Shown: in pieces, positions 43,680 to 53,549 of the stretch
Position numbering within the stretch: position 1 is the first letter of the stretch
Layout of the letters: each line of letters starts with the position of its first letter
Assembly (NCBI GenBank): GCA_015057505.1
Contig: SVEG01000018.1
Span: 1-64,000 of the forward strand
DNA length: 64,000 bases
Direction: 5' to 3'
Source of the DNA: Lachnospiraceae bacterium
Lineage (GTDB): Bacteria; Bacillota; Clostridia; Lachnospirales; Lachnospiraceae
Notes under the pieces: model-generated
The model's database searches: none
Told to the model about the DNA's origin: nothing
Seen by the model: the letters and a program-made list of their open reading frames with translations, nothing else
Program-made: the position numbers and the translations under genes

Positions 43680-44168
43680 TTAGGCAGATACCGTAACGGC
43701 AACATTACAGCGTTTTGCACCTGCATTATTTGTGCCGATAGCACCGTGTAAAGGATTGTTATGTTCATCGTAAAGAAGTTCACTTGTAATTATCTCTGCG
43801 TTAAAGCCAACGCTTTCGGAAGGGTTAAAATGGTTGTTGCGGATAAGGGTAAAATTATAAAGACCCACATTGGTAATAGTAAGACCGCTGGCATTTTTAA
43901 CTTCCTTTATGGGAAAATTAGTAGTTACATGAAGTTCTAAATGGTTACCGGATTTTTTGCCTCGGTGGGTTCCCTGAAAATGGCATACTGAATGACCGCC
44001 ACTGTTATGACCGTCCCATCTGCATTCCCAACGCCATGTATCATCGTTTGAAATGTCAGGTGTTGTTTCCTGGGGTATATTAGGTAATGAACCGCTTCCT
44101 GCATAAATTCCTTCTGCTGTATCGTTAATGTCTAAAGCTATCAAATCTGCTGATTTAAATTCGCTCAT
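43680..44168 (-). CDS. Putative exported substrate of the PqqD-HprK cassette
   Basis: 162 aa, no Sec signal peptide. An N-terminal leader-like part (about 1-27) contains AEGIYAGSG after an acidic IALDINDT. The body is rich in Trp, His, Gly and Asn: WRWECRWDGHNSGGHS at 45-60, Cys49, 62 and 154, and a beta-rich second half (LTITNVGLYNFTLIRN, FNPSESVGFNAEI) resembling carbohydrate-binding beta-sandwiches. It has its own consensus promoter and sits between a PqqD-containing protein and an ABC exporter. It is a good candidate for a leader-guided, modified and exported protein. I do not know its function. Confidence 0.7.
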   Translation of the reverse strand: MSEFKSADLIALDINDTAEGIYAGSGSLPNIPQETTPDISNDDTWRWECRWDGHNSGGHSVCHFQGTHRGKKSGNHLELHVTTNFPIKEVKNASGLTITNVGLYNFTLIRNNHFNPSESVGFNAEIITSELLYDEHNNPLHGAIGTNNAGAKRCNVAVTVSA

Positions 44169-44203
44169 ATGAACACTCTCCCTATGATATATATTGTATT
44201 TGA

Positions 44204-44232
44204 ATTATAACTGTAAGAATTAAGTTCGTCAA
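44204..44232 (-). promoter_or_regulatory. Strong promoter of the substrate gene
   Basis: On the minus strand TTGACG (44227-44232), 17-bp spacer, TATAAT (44204-44209), ~35 bp before the start codon. It gives the 162-aa protein expression independent of the upstream kinase-like gene. Confidence 0.85.
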
Positions 44233-44265
44233 GTAAATCGACATTTTCTAACAAAAATGAAAGTT

Positions 44266-45426
44266 TTAAGGCAAATACGTATCTATTGCGTCCTGCATAC
44301 AAATGACGGATGCTTTGGTCGGAGTACATTTAAGACTGCATACTAAAATGTCAGAATAAATACTCTCAATAATTCTGATATTGTTTTCCTGCAAGTCACA
44401 GGTCCAGGCAGGTGATATATTACGATGACTGATTGATAAAATCTTTTGTTCGTCTGTAAGACAAACACATTCATTATTCGGATCCTGCTTTAAAAGGATG
44501 ATACCTCCCAAATCGTATGTGTATGAATCATATATTCCGGAGGAACCGCACCAGGGAATACCATGTATAACAGGTTTGCCGGACTCATTTGAGATAAGAT
44601 TTAAGTCGCCGTTTATTAAGGGGGTTTTTACAAATTCCTGCCACAAATTAGTGTGGGTTGTTTTGCCGATGCCTGAAGCGGCGGCAAAAAGCCATGCTTT
44701 GTCTCTGTAAAGAATGGAAGCTGAATGGATAACTATCATGTTATGTCTGCCTGCGAAGTACATGAAAAGAGTTGCCATAACTGAGAAAGTTTCCTGTTTA
44801 CATTCCTCTGTCTGAGCTTGTTTGCAGTATATGCTTGCATGTCTGCCGTCAAAACTGATATGTGCTTCTCTGATATATGTAAGGGATGGAAAGAATAAAT
44901 AATATCTGTCTTCACCCTCCAGTACTGCAAGCTCCTTGCTTTGCAAAAGAAGCTTTCCTGTTTTGTTATGTGGCGGAGGAGCTGTTTGCACGGATATTTC
45001 CTGCGTATCTTTGGCGGCAGGAGTGTTGGAATTGCATTCAAATGCGAAAAGATCGTTAACAAAGCATGCGCGTGCACCGTAAAGTTTTACAGTCAACCCT
45101 GCGATTGCCAAGGAGGTACAGAATTCCTCCTTGCCTATGTAATCTGAATTATCAGGTATAAGAACACCGCGATGATAAAATGAAGCAATAAGTCTGTCAA
45201 TACTTGTCTCTAATGTAGGGAATTCTTCGGATGGAATTGAAAATTCCCGTGCATAGAGGGTGGCAAGCTCTTCTGCGGTGGAGACTTCTTCAAAATGGTT
45301 CCACAAAAACATGCTGGATTCATTAAGCTGTATGTCCTGTTTAAATTCAGCTGTCGATTGACCGAATGCAATCAGATAAGGCGTTCCGGAAATAAATTTA
45401 AGTTGATAATGGGGATTACGTCTCAT
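44266..45426 (-). CDS. PqqD domain fused to HPr-kinase-like domain
   Basis: 386 aa. Residues 1-~92 form a PqqD-type leader-recognition domain (YQLKFISGTPYLIAFG, IQLNESSMFLWNHFEE, helical end RLIASFYHRGVLI). Residues ~100-386 resemble HPr kinase/phosphorylase C-terminal domains: P-loop AAASGIGKTTHTN (248-260), LINGDLNLI (Walker B/switch) and WCGSSGIYDSYTYDLGGIILL. The fusion suggests that it binds the leader of the neighbouring 162-aa protein and modifies it using a nucleotide, as HprK-like proteins do in some RiPP clusters. No HPr-regulation genes are nearby. Confidence 0.82.
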   Translation of the reverse strand: MRRNPHYQLKFISGTPYLIAFGQSTAEFKQDIQLNESSMFLWNHFEEVSTAEELATLYAREFSIPSEEFPTLETSIDRLIASFYHRGVLIPDNSDYIGKEEFCTSLAIAGLTVKLYGARACFVNDLFAFECNSNTPAAKDTQEISVQTAPPPHNKTGKLLLQSKELAVLEGEDRYYLFFPSLTYIREAHISFDGRHASIYCKQAQTEECKQETFSVMATLFMYFAGRHNMIVIHSASILYRDKAWLFAAASGIGKTTHTNLWQEFVKTPLINGDLNLISNESGKPVIHGIPWCGSSGIYDSYTYDLGGIILLKQDPNNECVCLTDEQKILSISHRNISPAWTCDLQENNIRIIESIYSDILVCSLKCTPTKASVICMQDAIDTYLP

Positions 45427-45461
45427 AACAAATCACCGCCTTCGTGAAATATATTAATAAT

Positions 45462-45490
45462 ATTATACTGTTTTTTTAGGATTAAGGCAA
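45462..45490 (-). promoter_or_regulatory. Promoter of the PqqD-HprK gene
   Basis: On the minus strand TTGCCT (45485-45490), 17-bp spacer, TATAAT (45462-45467). It is divergent from the GH74 gene; a plus-strand TATAAT at 45590-45595 without a good -35 may be the GH74 promoter. Confidence 0.65.
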
Positions 45491-45625
45491 CAGATAATCC
45501 GCGTGTAATTACCGGGAAACACTAATTTACCACAATAAATATCTATAAAAAATCTCGTATTATTTTTTTTCGGTTTATGGGAGAATATTTATAATCGGAG
45601 ATTTTCTACATAAACGGAGGAAAAT

Positions 45626-47998
45626 ATGAAAATCACTAAGAATATAACTTACGAATATAAAAATGCACCGATACCGGGTGGCGGCTATGTGACCGGACTT
45701 ATTTATCATATGAAACAGCCGGGAATTCTTTATGCAAGGACGGATATCGGAGGCACTTACAGATTCAATAATGAAGAACAGAAATGGGAGAGTCTTATTA
45801 ACCATGTTACTATGAAGGATTTATCGGAGACGTATCCGATTGCGCTAGCGCTTGATGATAAGTATCCGGAGAGGCTCTACATAGCTAGCGGAATTACCGA
45901 GAACGGTTATGGTGTGTTGAGCATATCAGAGGATTATGGTGAAACCTTTACATATAAAAGAATTCCTGCGACTGTTCACGGGAATATGAGTGGGCGGGGA
46001 ACGGGCTACAGGCTTGTGGTTGATAATAACGACAGTAATGTACTTTATTTTGCAAGTCAGAAGAGCGGTCTTTTAAAAAGTGTGGACCGAGGAGATACAT
46101 GGACGAGGCTTGCTATAGAAGAGGATTACATGACCTTTGTCTGGGTGTCGGAGGAGTCAAAAATTATTGTTGCCGGAACGGCAGGATACACAACGAGAAT
46201 TAATGATTCTTTGAGAGGACACAGCCTGTATGTTTCTTATGACGGCGGTGCAAGTTTTGAGAAACTTATGCAGCCTGAAAATGTTATAGTGAAAGACAGT
46301 AAAATGAACGGGCTTGTGGCTTCACGTTACGACTATGACGGAAAATATTTGTATGTGACAATGCAGTCCACGGGACGTTGGAATTATATTGTTGATATGG
46401 GTTACAGCTGTGATACGGGAGATACTCTCGGCGGCAAGGTTTTGCGATATAGATTTGAGAACGGTAAAATTACGGGGTATGATGACATAACACCTGATGA
46501 AGAGGGCAGACTTACCACAAAGTATCTTAATTACGGTTTCGGAGGAGTATGTTCCTGTCAGACAATGCCGGGACTTCTTGTATGCTCGACACTTTGTAAG
46601 GAAAAAGAAACACCGGAGTGTATATATATTTCCGAGGATTACGGTAACAGTTGGCGAATCAGTTTAAGAGGTTTGGATGAAGGAGACATATACTTCAGAA
46701 GCTCTTACATGCAACCTAAGTATAATGCGGGAGTAAGTTTGCTTCACTGGCTCAGTGATGTTAAGATTGACCCGTTTAATCCGAATAAGCTTTGGTTTAA
46801 TTCAGGTACAGGCGTTTTTACAACGGATGAGCTTTTATCGGAGCATCCAAAGTATCATGACTACAGTGACGGTATTGAAGAGACGGTACATCTTAATGTT
46901 TACGCTCCGCTTGCAGGAGAAGTAAAGCTTGTGGATATCGTTGGTGATTTGGGCGGCTTTGCATTCAGGGATTTGACAAGACCCTGTGATAATTCATTTG
47001 ATGATGCGGAAGGTAATCGCTATATTACTTGCATTAATGCAGATATTTCAGACTTAGATAGCTCTCTTGCGGTTATTACGGCGAGAGGCAACTGGAAAGG
47101 CAAGACAAAGGGCGGTCTGATTAGGACAAAGGATAACTTTAAGACCTTTGAAAGACTTCCGATGCCGTTTGAAATCGGTGGCAAAATAGAAGATGCGCTT
47201 CATGGAATAGAACATCCAAATGTTAACCCGGGATGGGTTGCAATGTCGCCCGATGGGCAGAATATTGTCTGGTCAATTGCTGACATAATAAGACTTCCTG
47301 CGGATATGGTTATTGCAAGCAGGGATGCCGGCAAGAGTTTTAGACAGGCGGAGATTTATGATGCTGGCGGAAACAAGGTTACGACCGGATTTTTTAAAGT
47401 ATTTTCAGATCGTGTTGATAATGATGTCTTTTACGGTTTTGACGGTGCGGGACGCATATTTGTAAGCAGAGATGGTGGTTTTTCGTATTATGAGAAGCAT
47501 GTATGCGCAAAGAAGCGTGACGGATCAAGGGTTGATTTCCCGAAGAGTGATTTCGGATATATTGATACAGCGAATAAGACGGAGGTCAGAGGCGTCTCAG
47601 GTGTAAAAGGATGCTTTTACATGGCACTCGGTAAGGATGGCTTATGGAGGTTTAATTATAATTTTGACAGGGATGAGTTTGAGGCTGTAAGACTGACGGA
47701 CGAGAATGAAGAGTGCTTTTGCATGGGACTCGGACTTGGAACGAAGGATGGAGACTATATCGGTGCACCGAAGGCAATCTACTTCTGTGGAATAATTGAC
47801 GGTGAATATGGCTTTTACAGAACGTTTGACGAGGGCGCGACATGCGAAAGAATAAACACCGATAAGCAGATGTTCGGCCAGATTATAAGCATTGATGCTG
47901 ACAAGAGAGAGTTCGGACGGTTCTTTTTGGCGTCCGGTTCAAGAGGTGTGTTATTCGGAAGCGAAGCTTCCCATAGTAAGAGTGAATTTGCGAAGTAA
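45626..47998 (+). CDS. GH74-family xyloglucanase-like hydrolase, cytoplasmic
   Basis: 790 aa. It has the double seven-bladed beta-propeller pattern of GH74: GGGYVTGLIYHMKQPGILYA then RTDIGG, whose Asp is a catalytic candidate. Repeating BNR-like blades (SEDYGETF, SVDRGDTW, SYDGGASF) follow, and LSDVKIDPFNPNKLWF near residue 380 holds the second Asp. There is no signal peptide, unlike most GH74 enzymes, so it probably acts on imported xyloglucan oligosaccharides. It is first gene of the glycoside-hydrolase locus (RBS CGGAGG). Confidence 0.85.
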   Translation: MKITKNITYEYKNAPIPGGGYVTGLIYHMKQPGILYARTDIGGTYRFNNEEQKWESLINHVTMKDLSETYPIALALDDKYPERLYIASGITENGYGVLSISEDYGETFTYKRIPATVHGNMSGRGTGYRLVVDNNDSNVLYFASQKSGLLKSVDRGDTWTRLAIEEDYMTFVWVSEESKIIVAGTAGYTTRINDSLRGHSLYVSYDGGASFEKLMQPENVIVKDSKMNGLVASRYDYDGKYLYVTMQSTGRWNYIVDMGYSCDTGDTLGGKVLRYRFENGKITGYDDITPDEEGRLTTKYLNYGFGGVCSCQTMPGLLVCSTLCKEKETPECIYISEDYGNSWRISLRGLDEGDIYFRSSYMQPKYNAGVSLLHWLSDVKIDPFNPNKLWFNSGTGVFTTDELLSEHPKYHDYSDGIEETVHLNVYAPLAGEVKLVDIVGDLGGFAFRDLTRPCDNSFDDAEGNRYITCINADISDLDSSLAVITARGNWKGKTKGGLIRTKDNFKTFERLPMPFEIGGKIEDALHGIEHPNVNPGWVAMSPDGQNIVWSIADIIRLPADMVIASRDAGKSFRQAEIYDAGGNKVTTGFFKVFSDRVDNDVFYGFDGAGRIFVSRDGGFSYYEKHVCAKKRDGSRVDFPKSDFGYIDTANKTEVRGVSGVKGCFYMALGKDGLWRFNYNFDRDEFEAVRLTDENEECFCMGLGLGTKDGDYIGAPKAIYFCGIIDGEYGFYRTFDEGATCERINTDKQMFGQIISIDADKREFGRFFLASGSRGVLFGSEASHSKSEFAK

Positions 47999-48013
47999 AG
48001 TTAGGAGGCAATT

Positions 48014-50086
48014 ATGAATATTTCTATAGAGAATAACAGAGTAGTAATAGGCAACGGTAAACAGACTCTTTGGCTGGAGCCGTGGGGACAGAATTCCTTC
48101 CGTGTACGCATGACGGGCGAGGCTGTTATGGATGGTAATGATTGGGCACTTACGGAAAAAGTTGAGGATTGCGTACCGGAGATAACGGTAGAAGAAATTG
48201 ATACCACAGATCCGTGGTATGCATCAGAGGAATACGCAAAATATCATCAGACAGGCAAGGTTTATACAGTAAAGAATGGTAAAATAACGGCAAAAATCAG
48301 TCCTGAAGGATGGATTAGCTACTACAATCAAAGAGGCGAGCTTTTGACGGAGGAATACTGGCGCAACCGTAACAGAATCAACCGTTACTGTGTGCCTATA
48401 AGAATTGATGCGAGGGAGCTTAAGCCGATTCAGGGAAGCACGGATTTTGAACTGACCATGAGATTTGAGGCCTTTGATGATGAAAAGATTTTCGGAATGG
48501 GTCAGTATCAGGAAAAGCACATGGACAAAAAGGGTGCGACACTTGAACTTGCTCACCGTAACAGCCAGGCAAGTGTTCCTTTTATGATTTCAAGCAGAGG
48601 TTACGGTTTCTTTTGGAATAACCCGGCTATAGGAACGGCAACCTTTGCAACCAATAAGACGGAATGGTATGCAAAGAGCACTAAGAAATTGGATTATTTT
48701 ATTACTGCGGGAGATACGCCTTTTGAGATAGAGGAACAGTATTCAGCGGCAACAGGAAGAACTCCCATGATGCCGGAGTATGGTCTCGGATACTGGCAGT
48801 GTAAGCTTCGTTACCGTACACAGGATGAGATACTTGCGGTTGCGCGTGAGCATAAGAGAAGAGGGCTCCCGATGGACGCAATCGTTGTGGATTTTTTTCA
48901 CTGGACAATGCAGGGAGACTTTAAGTTTGAGCCGAGAGATTGGCCCGATCCTGAAGCAATGGTTAAGGAACTTAAGGAGCTGGGCATTGAAACAGTTGTA
49001 TCTGTATGGCCGACCATTGATGAGCGTAGCGAAAACTTCGGCGAGATGAACGATAAGGGTTACCTTGTGACACCTGACAGAGGTATGGCTTATCATATGT
49101 CATGGATGGGTAATACGGTATTTTACGATGCGACACATCCGGGTGCGCAGAAGTTTGTCTGGGAAAAATGTAAGGAGAATTATTATAAAAAAGGCATCAG
49201 ATGCTTTTGGCTGGATGAGGCAGAGCCTGAGTACGGCCCGTATGATTTTGACAATTACAGATACTATGCCGGACCGGCGCTTCAATGCACGAATACATAT
49301 CCTGTAGGCTATGCAAAAGGCTTTTATGACGGACTTAAGGCAGAGGGCGAGACAGAGATACTGAGTCTTGTGCGTTGTGCATGGGCAGGAAGCCAGAAGT
49401 ACGGAGTGCTCACATGGTCGGGAGATATTCATTCGTCTTTCAGGGCCATGAGAGAACAGCTTCAGGCAGGACTTAATATGTGTGTTGCGGGTATTCCGTG
49501 GTGGACTTCGGATATAGGCGGTTTCCTTGGTGGCAATATTGAGGATGAGCATTTTAAAGAACTTTTGGTGCGTTGGTTTGCGTGGGGCGCATTTTGTCCG
49601 GTATTCCGTATGCACGGAGAACGTTCGCCGTGGCACGAGAGAGAACAGGAATTTATCAATAATGTCCGTCAGCTTACATCAGGACAGGATAACGAGGTGT
49701 GGAGCTTCGGCGAGGACAACTACAAAATACTTACCAAGTATTTGTTTATAAGAGAGAGACTTCGTCCCTATATCAGAGAATGCATGAAGGAAGCAAGCAA
49801 GACAGGTGCACCTGTAATGAGACCGTTATTCTTTGATTTTAATGAGGATAAGGAATGCTGGAATGTGGAGGATGCGTACATGTTCGGGCCTGACCTTCTT
49901 GTTGCACCGGTGATGGAAGAGGGCGCAAGAGAGCGAACGGTTTATTTGCCGGCGGGCTGTGCTTGGACGGATGCGTATACCAAAAAGGTGTATGAAGGTG
50001 GGCAGTATGTGACTGTTCCCGCGCCGCTTGATATAATTCCTGTGTTTATAAAAGAAGGTAAGAATTACAGTATTTATGAGGATTAA
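48014..50086 (+). CDS. GH31 alpha-xylosidase-type hydrolase
   Basis: 690 aa, no signal peptide. An N-terminal beta-sandwich is followed by a TIM barrel with the GH31 nucleophile in CFWLDEAEPEYGP, the acid/base region WSGDIHSSF, and the RMHGERSPWH motif common in alpha-xylosidases. A C-terminal beta domain follows (FGPDLLVAPVMEEG). It starts 15 bp after GH74. In a xyloglucan context it would remove the terminal alpha-1,6-xylose from oligosaccharides. Alpha-glucosidase activity cannot be excluded by eye. Confidence 0.87.
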   Translation: MNISIENNRVVIGNGKQTLWLEPWGQNSFRVRMTGEAVMDGNDWALTEKVEDCVPEITVEEIDTTDPWYASEEYAKYHQTGKVYTVKNGKITAKISPEGWISYYNQRGELLTEEYWRNRNRINRYCVPIRIDARELKPIQGSTDFELTMRFEAFDDEKIFGMGQYQEKHMDKKGATLELAHRNSQASVPFMISSRGYGFFWNNPAIGTATFATNKTEWYAKSTKKLDYFITAGDTPFEIEEQYSAATGRTPMMPEYGLGYWQCKLRYRTQDEILAVAREHKRRGLPMDAIVVDFFHWTMQGDFKFEPRDWPDPEAMVKELKELGIETVVSVWPTIDERSENFGEMNDKGYLVTPDRGMAYHMSWMGNTVFYDATHPGAQKFVWEKCKENYYKKGIRCFWLDEAEPEYGPYDFDNYRYYAGPALQCTNTYPVGYAKGFYDGLKAEGETEILSLVRCAWAGSQKYGVLTWSGDIHSSFRAMREQLQAGLNMCVAGIPWWTSDIGGFLGGNIEDEHFKELLVRWFAWGAFCPVFRMHGERSPWHEREQEFINNVRQLTSGQDNEVWSFGEDNYKILTKYLFIRERLRPYIRECMKEASKTGAPVMRPLFFDFNEDKECWNVEDAYMFGPDLLVAPVMEEGARERTVYLPAGCAWTDAYTKKVYEGGQYVTVPAPLDIIPVFIKEGKNYSIYED

Positions 50087-50133
50087 TTGTAGCTGTGAGA
50101 ATAAAAAATAATTGTGCCGGTGAGGTGTTATAA

Positions 50134-52026
50134 ATGAAAAAAAGATGCAAAACAGGTAAGAGAATATTTTTGACCATAGCATTTTCGGTGGGAATGCTAG
50201 TAATGGCAGGGTGTAACAAGACACAGACGGACGAAGTTTCTTCACTTGAGTTTTCCAAAGCGTCAGGTGTGTATGAAGAAGCGTTTAAGTTATCAATAAA
50301 CTCTGCGCAAAAAGGCGAGATATATTATACTCTTGATGGAAGTGACCCTGCGACAAGCGATACGGCGATGCTGTATAAGGAGCCGATAGAAATAACGGAC
50401 AGAAGTGACGCGGAAAATGTTGTGTCCGCGGTGGAGCCGGTGCTTTTTTCAGGAAATTACAACTATGTGAACAGTTCGAAAAATGGTTTTGACTGCAAGA
50501 TTTCCGTGCCTGATAAAGAAGACGTGGATAAGTGTAGTATTGTAAGAGCCGTACTTAAAACTGACGCAGGAGTGGTTGAAGAAATTGCGGCTACATACTT
50601 TATCGGAACACCCGAAGAACATATTCAGGGGCTTAAGGAAAGTTGCGAGGCTGCAGGACAGACTTTGGCGGTTATAAGCATCAGTGCCAATTTTGATGAT
50701 TTTTTTGATGCAGAGACGGGTATTTATGTAAAAGGTGCGACATTTGATGCGGCACTTAAGGAGTATCTCGAATCCGGTAAACGCTTAAAGGACGGCGAGA
50801 CAGCAAGAAGTCTTGATGCCAACTATAAGCAGAAGGGCAGAGAATGGGAAAGAGAAGTTAACGTAACAATGTTTGAGTTTTCTGCAGACGGTGCCAAAGA
50901 GGTTATTAACCAGAAGTGCGGAATAAGAGTGCAGGGTAATTATTCACGCTCTGATTTGCAGAAGGGCTTAAGATTATATGCAAGAGCCGATTACGGTGAT
51001 AACAATTTCCGTTATGCTGTGTTCGGTGAAGACTACAAGAATGACCAAGGTGAAACGATGGATAAGTTTAAAAAGCTTGTACTTCGTGCCGGCGGTAACT
51101 GTGCTTTTACATCGAAGTTTAATGATACCTTCTGGCAGGCGCTTGCAGAAGATACTGCCTGCGAGACGAAAAAGTCACGTCCTTGCGTGGTTTATCTTAA
51201 CGGTGAGTACTGGGGACTTTATGTGCTTGAAGAAGATTTTTCGTCAGATTACTTTGAGGATTTGCACGGCGTAGACAAGAGTACCGTGGTTGTGTACAAG
51301 GGCGATGCAGAAAGTCTTAAGCTTGGTTATAAGCTCGATGAAGGTGATATACCCGAGGGCGAGAGCGAGAGCTATTACTTTAAGGATTTACTTGCTTTCT
51401 TCAATTCACACAAAGACCTTAAGAGTCAGGAAAGCTATGATGAATTTGTAAAGCTTGTCGATCCGCAGTCTGTAATGGACTATTTTGCGGTAGAATGTTG
51501 GATTAACAATAAATGGGACTGGCCGGGCAAAAACTGGTCGATGTGGAGAACAGTCGGAGCTTCAGCGGAGGACGGCAATGTATATAATGACGGACGTTGG
51601 AGATTTATGATTTATGATGTGGAGTTCGGTGGTGTAAGCGGCAGAAGCGATGCTTCAACTAACACCATAAAAGAGGATAATTATAAGCCTAACGGACTTC
51701 TCGACATGGACACGGATAATCCTGCGGTACTTTGCTTTGCATATCTTATGACCAATGAAGGTTTCAGAAATGATTTTTACGAGAGGCTTTCGGGGCTTTC
51801 AGAGGGCATATTTGAAAAAGAAGCCTCACTTGCGAAGCTTGAAGAATTTGAGGATATTTATTCACCGCTTTTTGAACAGTTCTTTGAGAGATATCGCGGA
51901 ACAGGAAGTACAAGCGGTGCACTCGATGGTGGATATGCAAGCTCCAAATGTATAAGAGAATTCTTGGAGAGGCGAGAAAATTATATACAGCCGATGATTG
52001 ATTACTGTGAGAAAATTCTTAATTAA
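50134..52026 (+). CDS. CotH-family lipoprotein with chitobiase-type domain
   Basis: 630 aa. A lipoprotein signal peptide with lipobox MAGC (Cys28 region) is followed by a Fn3/chitobiase C-terminal-like repeat (about 58-92, GEIYYTLDGSDPATSD), then a CotH kinase domain (~230-620) with INNKWDWPGKNWSMWR and WRFMIYDVEFGG, where the Asp belongs to the CotH catalytic motif. CotH proteins in some cellulolytic clostridia phosphorylate secreted proteins. Being in a hydrolase locus, it may modify the neighbouring extracellular GH5. This link is inferred. Confidence 0.85.
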   Translation: MKKRCKTGKRIFLTIAFSVGMLVMAGCNKTQTDEVSSLEFSKASGVYEEAFKLSINSAQKGEIYYTLDGSDPATSDTAMLYKEPIEITDRSDAENVVSAVEPVLFSGNYNYVNSSKNGFDCKISVPDKEDVDKCSIVRAVLKTDAGVVEEIAATYFIGTPEEHIQGLKESCEAAGQTLAVISISANFDDFFDAETGIYVKGATFDAALKEYLESGKRLKDGETARSLDANYKQKGREWEREVNVTMFEFSADGAKEVINQKCGIRVQGNYSRSDLQKGLRLYARADYGDNNFRYAVFGEDYKNDQGETMDKFKKLVLRAGGNCAFTSKFNDTFWQALAEDTACETKKSRPCVVYLNGEYWGLYVLEEDFSSDYFEDLHGVDKSTVVVYKGDAESLKLGYKLDEGDIPEGESESYYFKDLLAFFNSHKDLKSQESYDEFVKLVDPQSVMDYFAVECWINNKWDWPGKNWSMWRTVGASAEDGNVYNDGRWRFMIYDVEFGGVSGRSDASTNTIKEDNYKPNGLLDMDTDNPAVLCFAYLMTNEGFRNDFYERLSGLSEGIFEKEASLAKLEEFEDIYSPLFEQFFERYRGTGSTSGALDGGYASSKCIREFLERRENYIQPMIDYCEKILN

Positions 52027-52046
52027 TGGAAAAGAAGAGGTAACAA

Positions 52047-53549
52047 ATGAAATATCAAAATCCTATAATTCCGGGTTTTTATCCGGATCCGAGTATATGT
52101 AAGGCGAACGGAAAATATTATCTTGTTTGCAGCAGTTTTCAATATTTTCCGGGCGTTCCGCTTTTTGAAAGCGAGGATTTGATTAACTGGAAATGCATCG
52201 GACATGTGCTTACAAGAGAAAGTCAGCTTCCGCTTGAAGGAGCAGGCGTTTCGGGTGGAATTTATGCACCTACAATAAGATATAATAACGGAAGATTTTA
52301 TATGGTAACCACCAACGTTAATTTCGGCGGCAACTTTTATGTATACACGGACGACATTTACGGAGAGTGGTCGGAGCCGATTTTTGTGGAGCAGGGCGGA
52401 ATTGACCCGTCACTGTATTTTGAGGATGGGAAAACATATTTTACAAGCAATGGTGAGGCTGATGACGGAGAACAAGGTATTACTCAGTGTGAGATTGATA
52501 TTGAGACCGGAAAGAAGCTGACACCCTCCGTGTGTATTTACAAGGGCGCGGGCGGAAGATATATAGAATCTCCACATTTGTATAAATTTGGTAATACATA
52601 TTACATCATGGTTGCCGAGGGCGGAACTGAGTATGGTCATATGGTTGTCTATGCCAAAGGCAATTCGCCGTACGGTCCGTTTGAGAATTATCCCAGTAAT
52701 CCGGTTCTTACAAATCGCAATCTTGGCGGCTATGTTATCCAGGGGTGCGGGCACGGAGATATTATAGAGGATTATAACGGCAACTTCTGGATGGTTCATC
52801 TTGCATTCAGACAGATAGACCGCTGGATGCCGTTTCATATTACAGGCAGGGAGGTATGCCTTGTTCCTGTTAAGTTTAATGAAGACGGCTGGTTTAAAGC
52901 GGGAGTTAACGGAATCACGCCTATCGAGATTGAAACACCTTATATAGCGGGTAGTGTTGAGCAGAAGCTTAAAATGAGCGAAGACTTTACAAATACAGAG
53001 GTCGGAAAAGACTGGGTATTTATCCGCAACCCGCACCTTGAAAATTACGAACTGACAAAAGAGTGCTTTGTGCTTACACAGACGCCTGTTACATTGGCGG
53101 ACAAAGAAGACTCACCTACGGCCGTATGCATTAGGCAGAGGCAGATGAAAGGTGATGTAAGCTGCAAGTTAAGCATTGAGAGTGGTGAGGCAGGCATTTC
53201 TCTTTATATGGACGAGACACATCACTATGATTTGTGCATCTACAAGACAGAGAACGGCTGCAGAGCAGTAAAGAGAAGCTGTATCGGAAGTGTGGAGTGT
53301 GAGCAGAATGTTGCAGAACTTGAGGATGCAAAAGATATCGTGCTTAATATCAGGCTTGAGAATAAAGAGTACGCATTTTCTGTAGTACAGGGAGATAAAA
53401 AATACGACCTCGGCAAGCTGGAGACAAGATATCTGTCCTCGGAGGTTGCCTGCGGGTTTACAGGAGTAATGTTTGCGCTGTATGCATTTGGAGAAGATGC
53501 CGATAAAGCTATTTTTACGGATTTTGAGATTAATTATGAAAATGAATAG
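52047..53549 (+). CDS. GH43-family xylosidase/arabinofuranosidase
   Basis: 500 aa, cytoplasmic. A five-bladed beta-propeller (1-~310) shows the GH43 triad: Asp in PGFYPDPSI, Asp in GGIDPSLYFEDG, Glu in RYIESPHLYKFG. A C-terminal beta-sandwich follows (~320-500) with the GISLYMDETHHYDL pattern of GH43 xylosidase partners. Likely beta-xylosidase or alpha-L-arabinofuranosidase. Arabinosyl groups occur on some xyloglucans. Confidence 0.9.
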   Translation: MKYQNPIIPGFYPDPSICKANGKYYLVCSSFQYFPGVPLFESEDLINWKCIGHVLTRESQLPLEGAGVSGGIYAPTIRYNNGRFYMVTTNVNFGGNFYVYTDDIYGEWSEPIFVEQGGIDPSLYFEDGKTYFTSNGEADDGEQGITQCEIDIETGKKLTPSVCIYKGAGGRYIESPHLYKFGNTYYIMVAEGGTEYGHMVVYAKGNSPYGPFENYPSNPVLTNRNLGGYVIQGCGHGDIIEDYNGNFWMVHLAFRQIDRWMPFHITGREVCLVPVKFNEDGWFKAGVNGITPIEIETPYIAGSVEQKLKMSEDFTNTEVGKDWVFIRNPHLENYELTKECFVLTQTPVTLADKEDSPTAVCIRQRQMKGDVSCKLSIESGEAGISLYMDETHHYDLCIYKTENGCRAVKRSCIGSVECEQNVAELEDAKDIVLNIRLENKEYAFSVVQGDKKYDLGKLETRYLSSEVACGFTGVMFALYAFGEDADKAIFTDFEINYENE

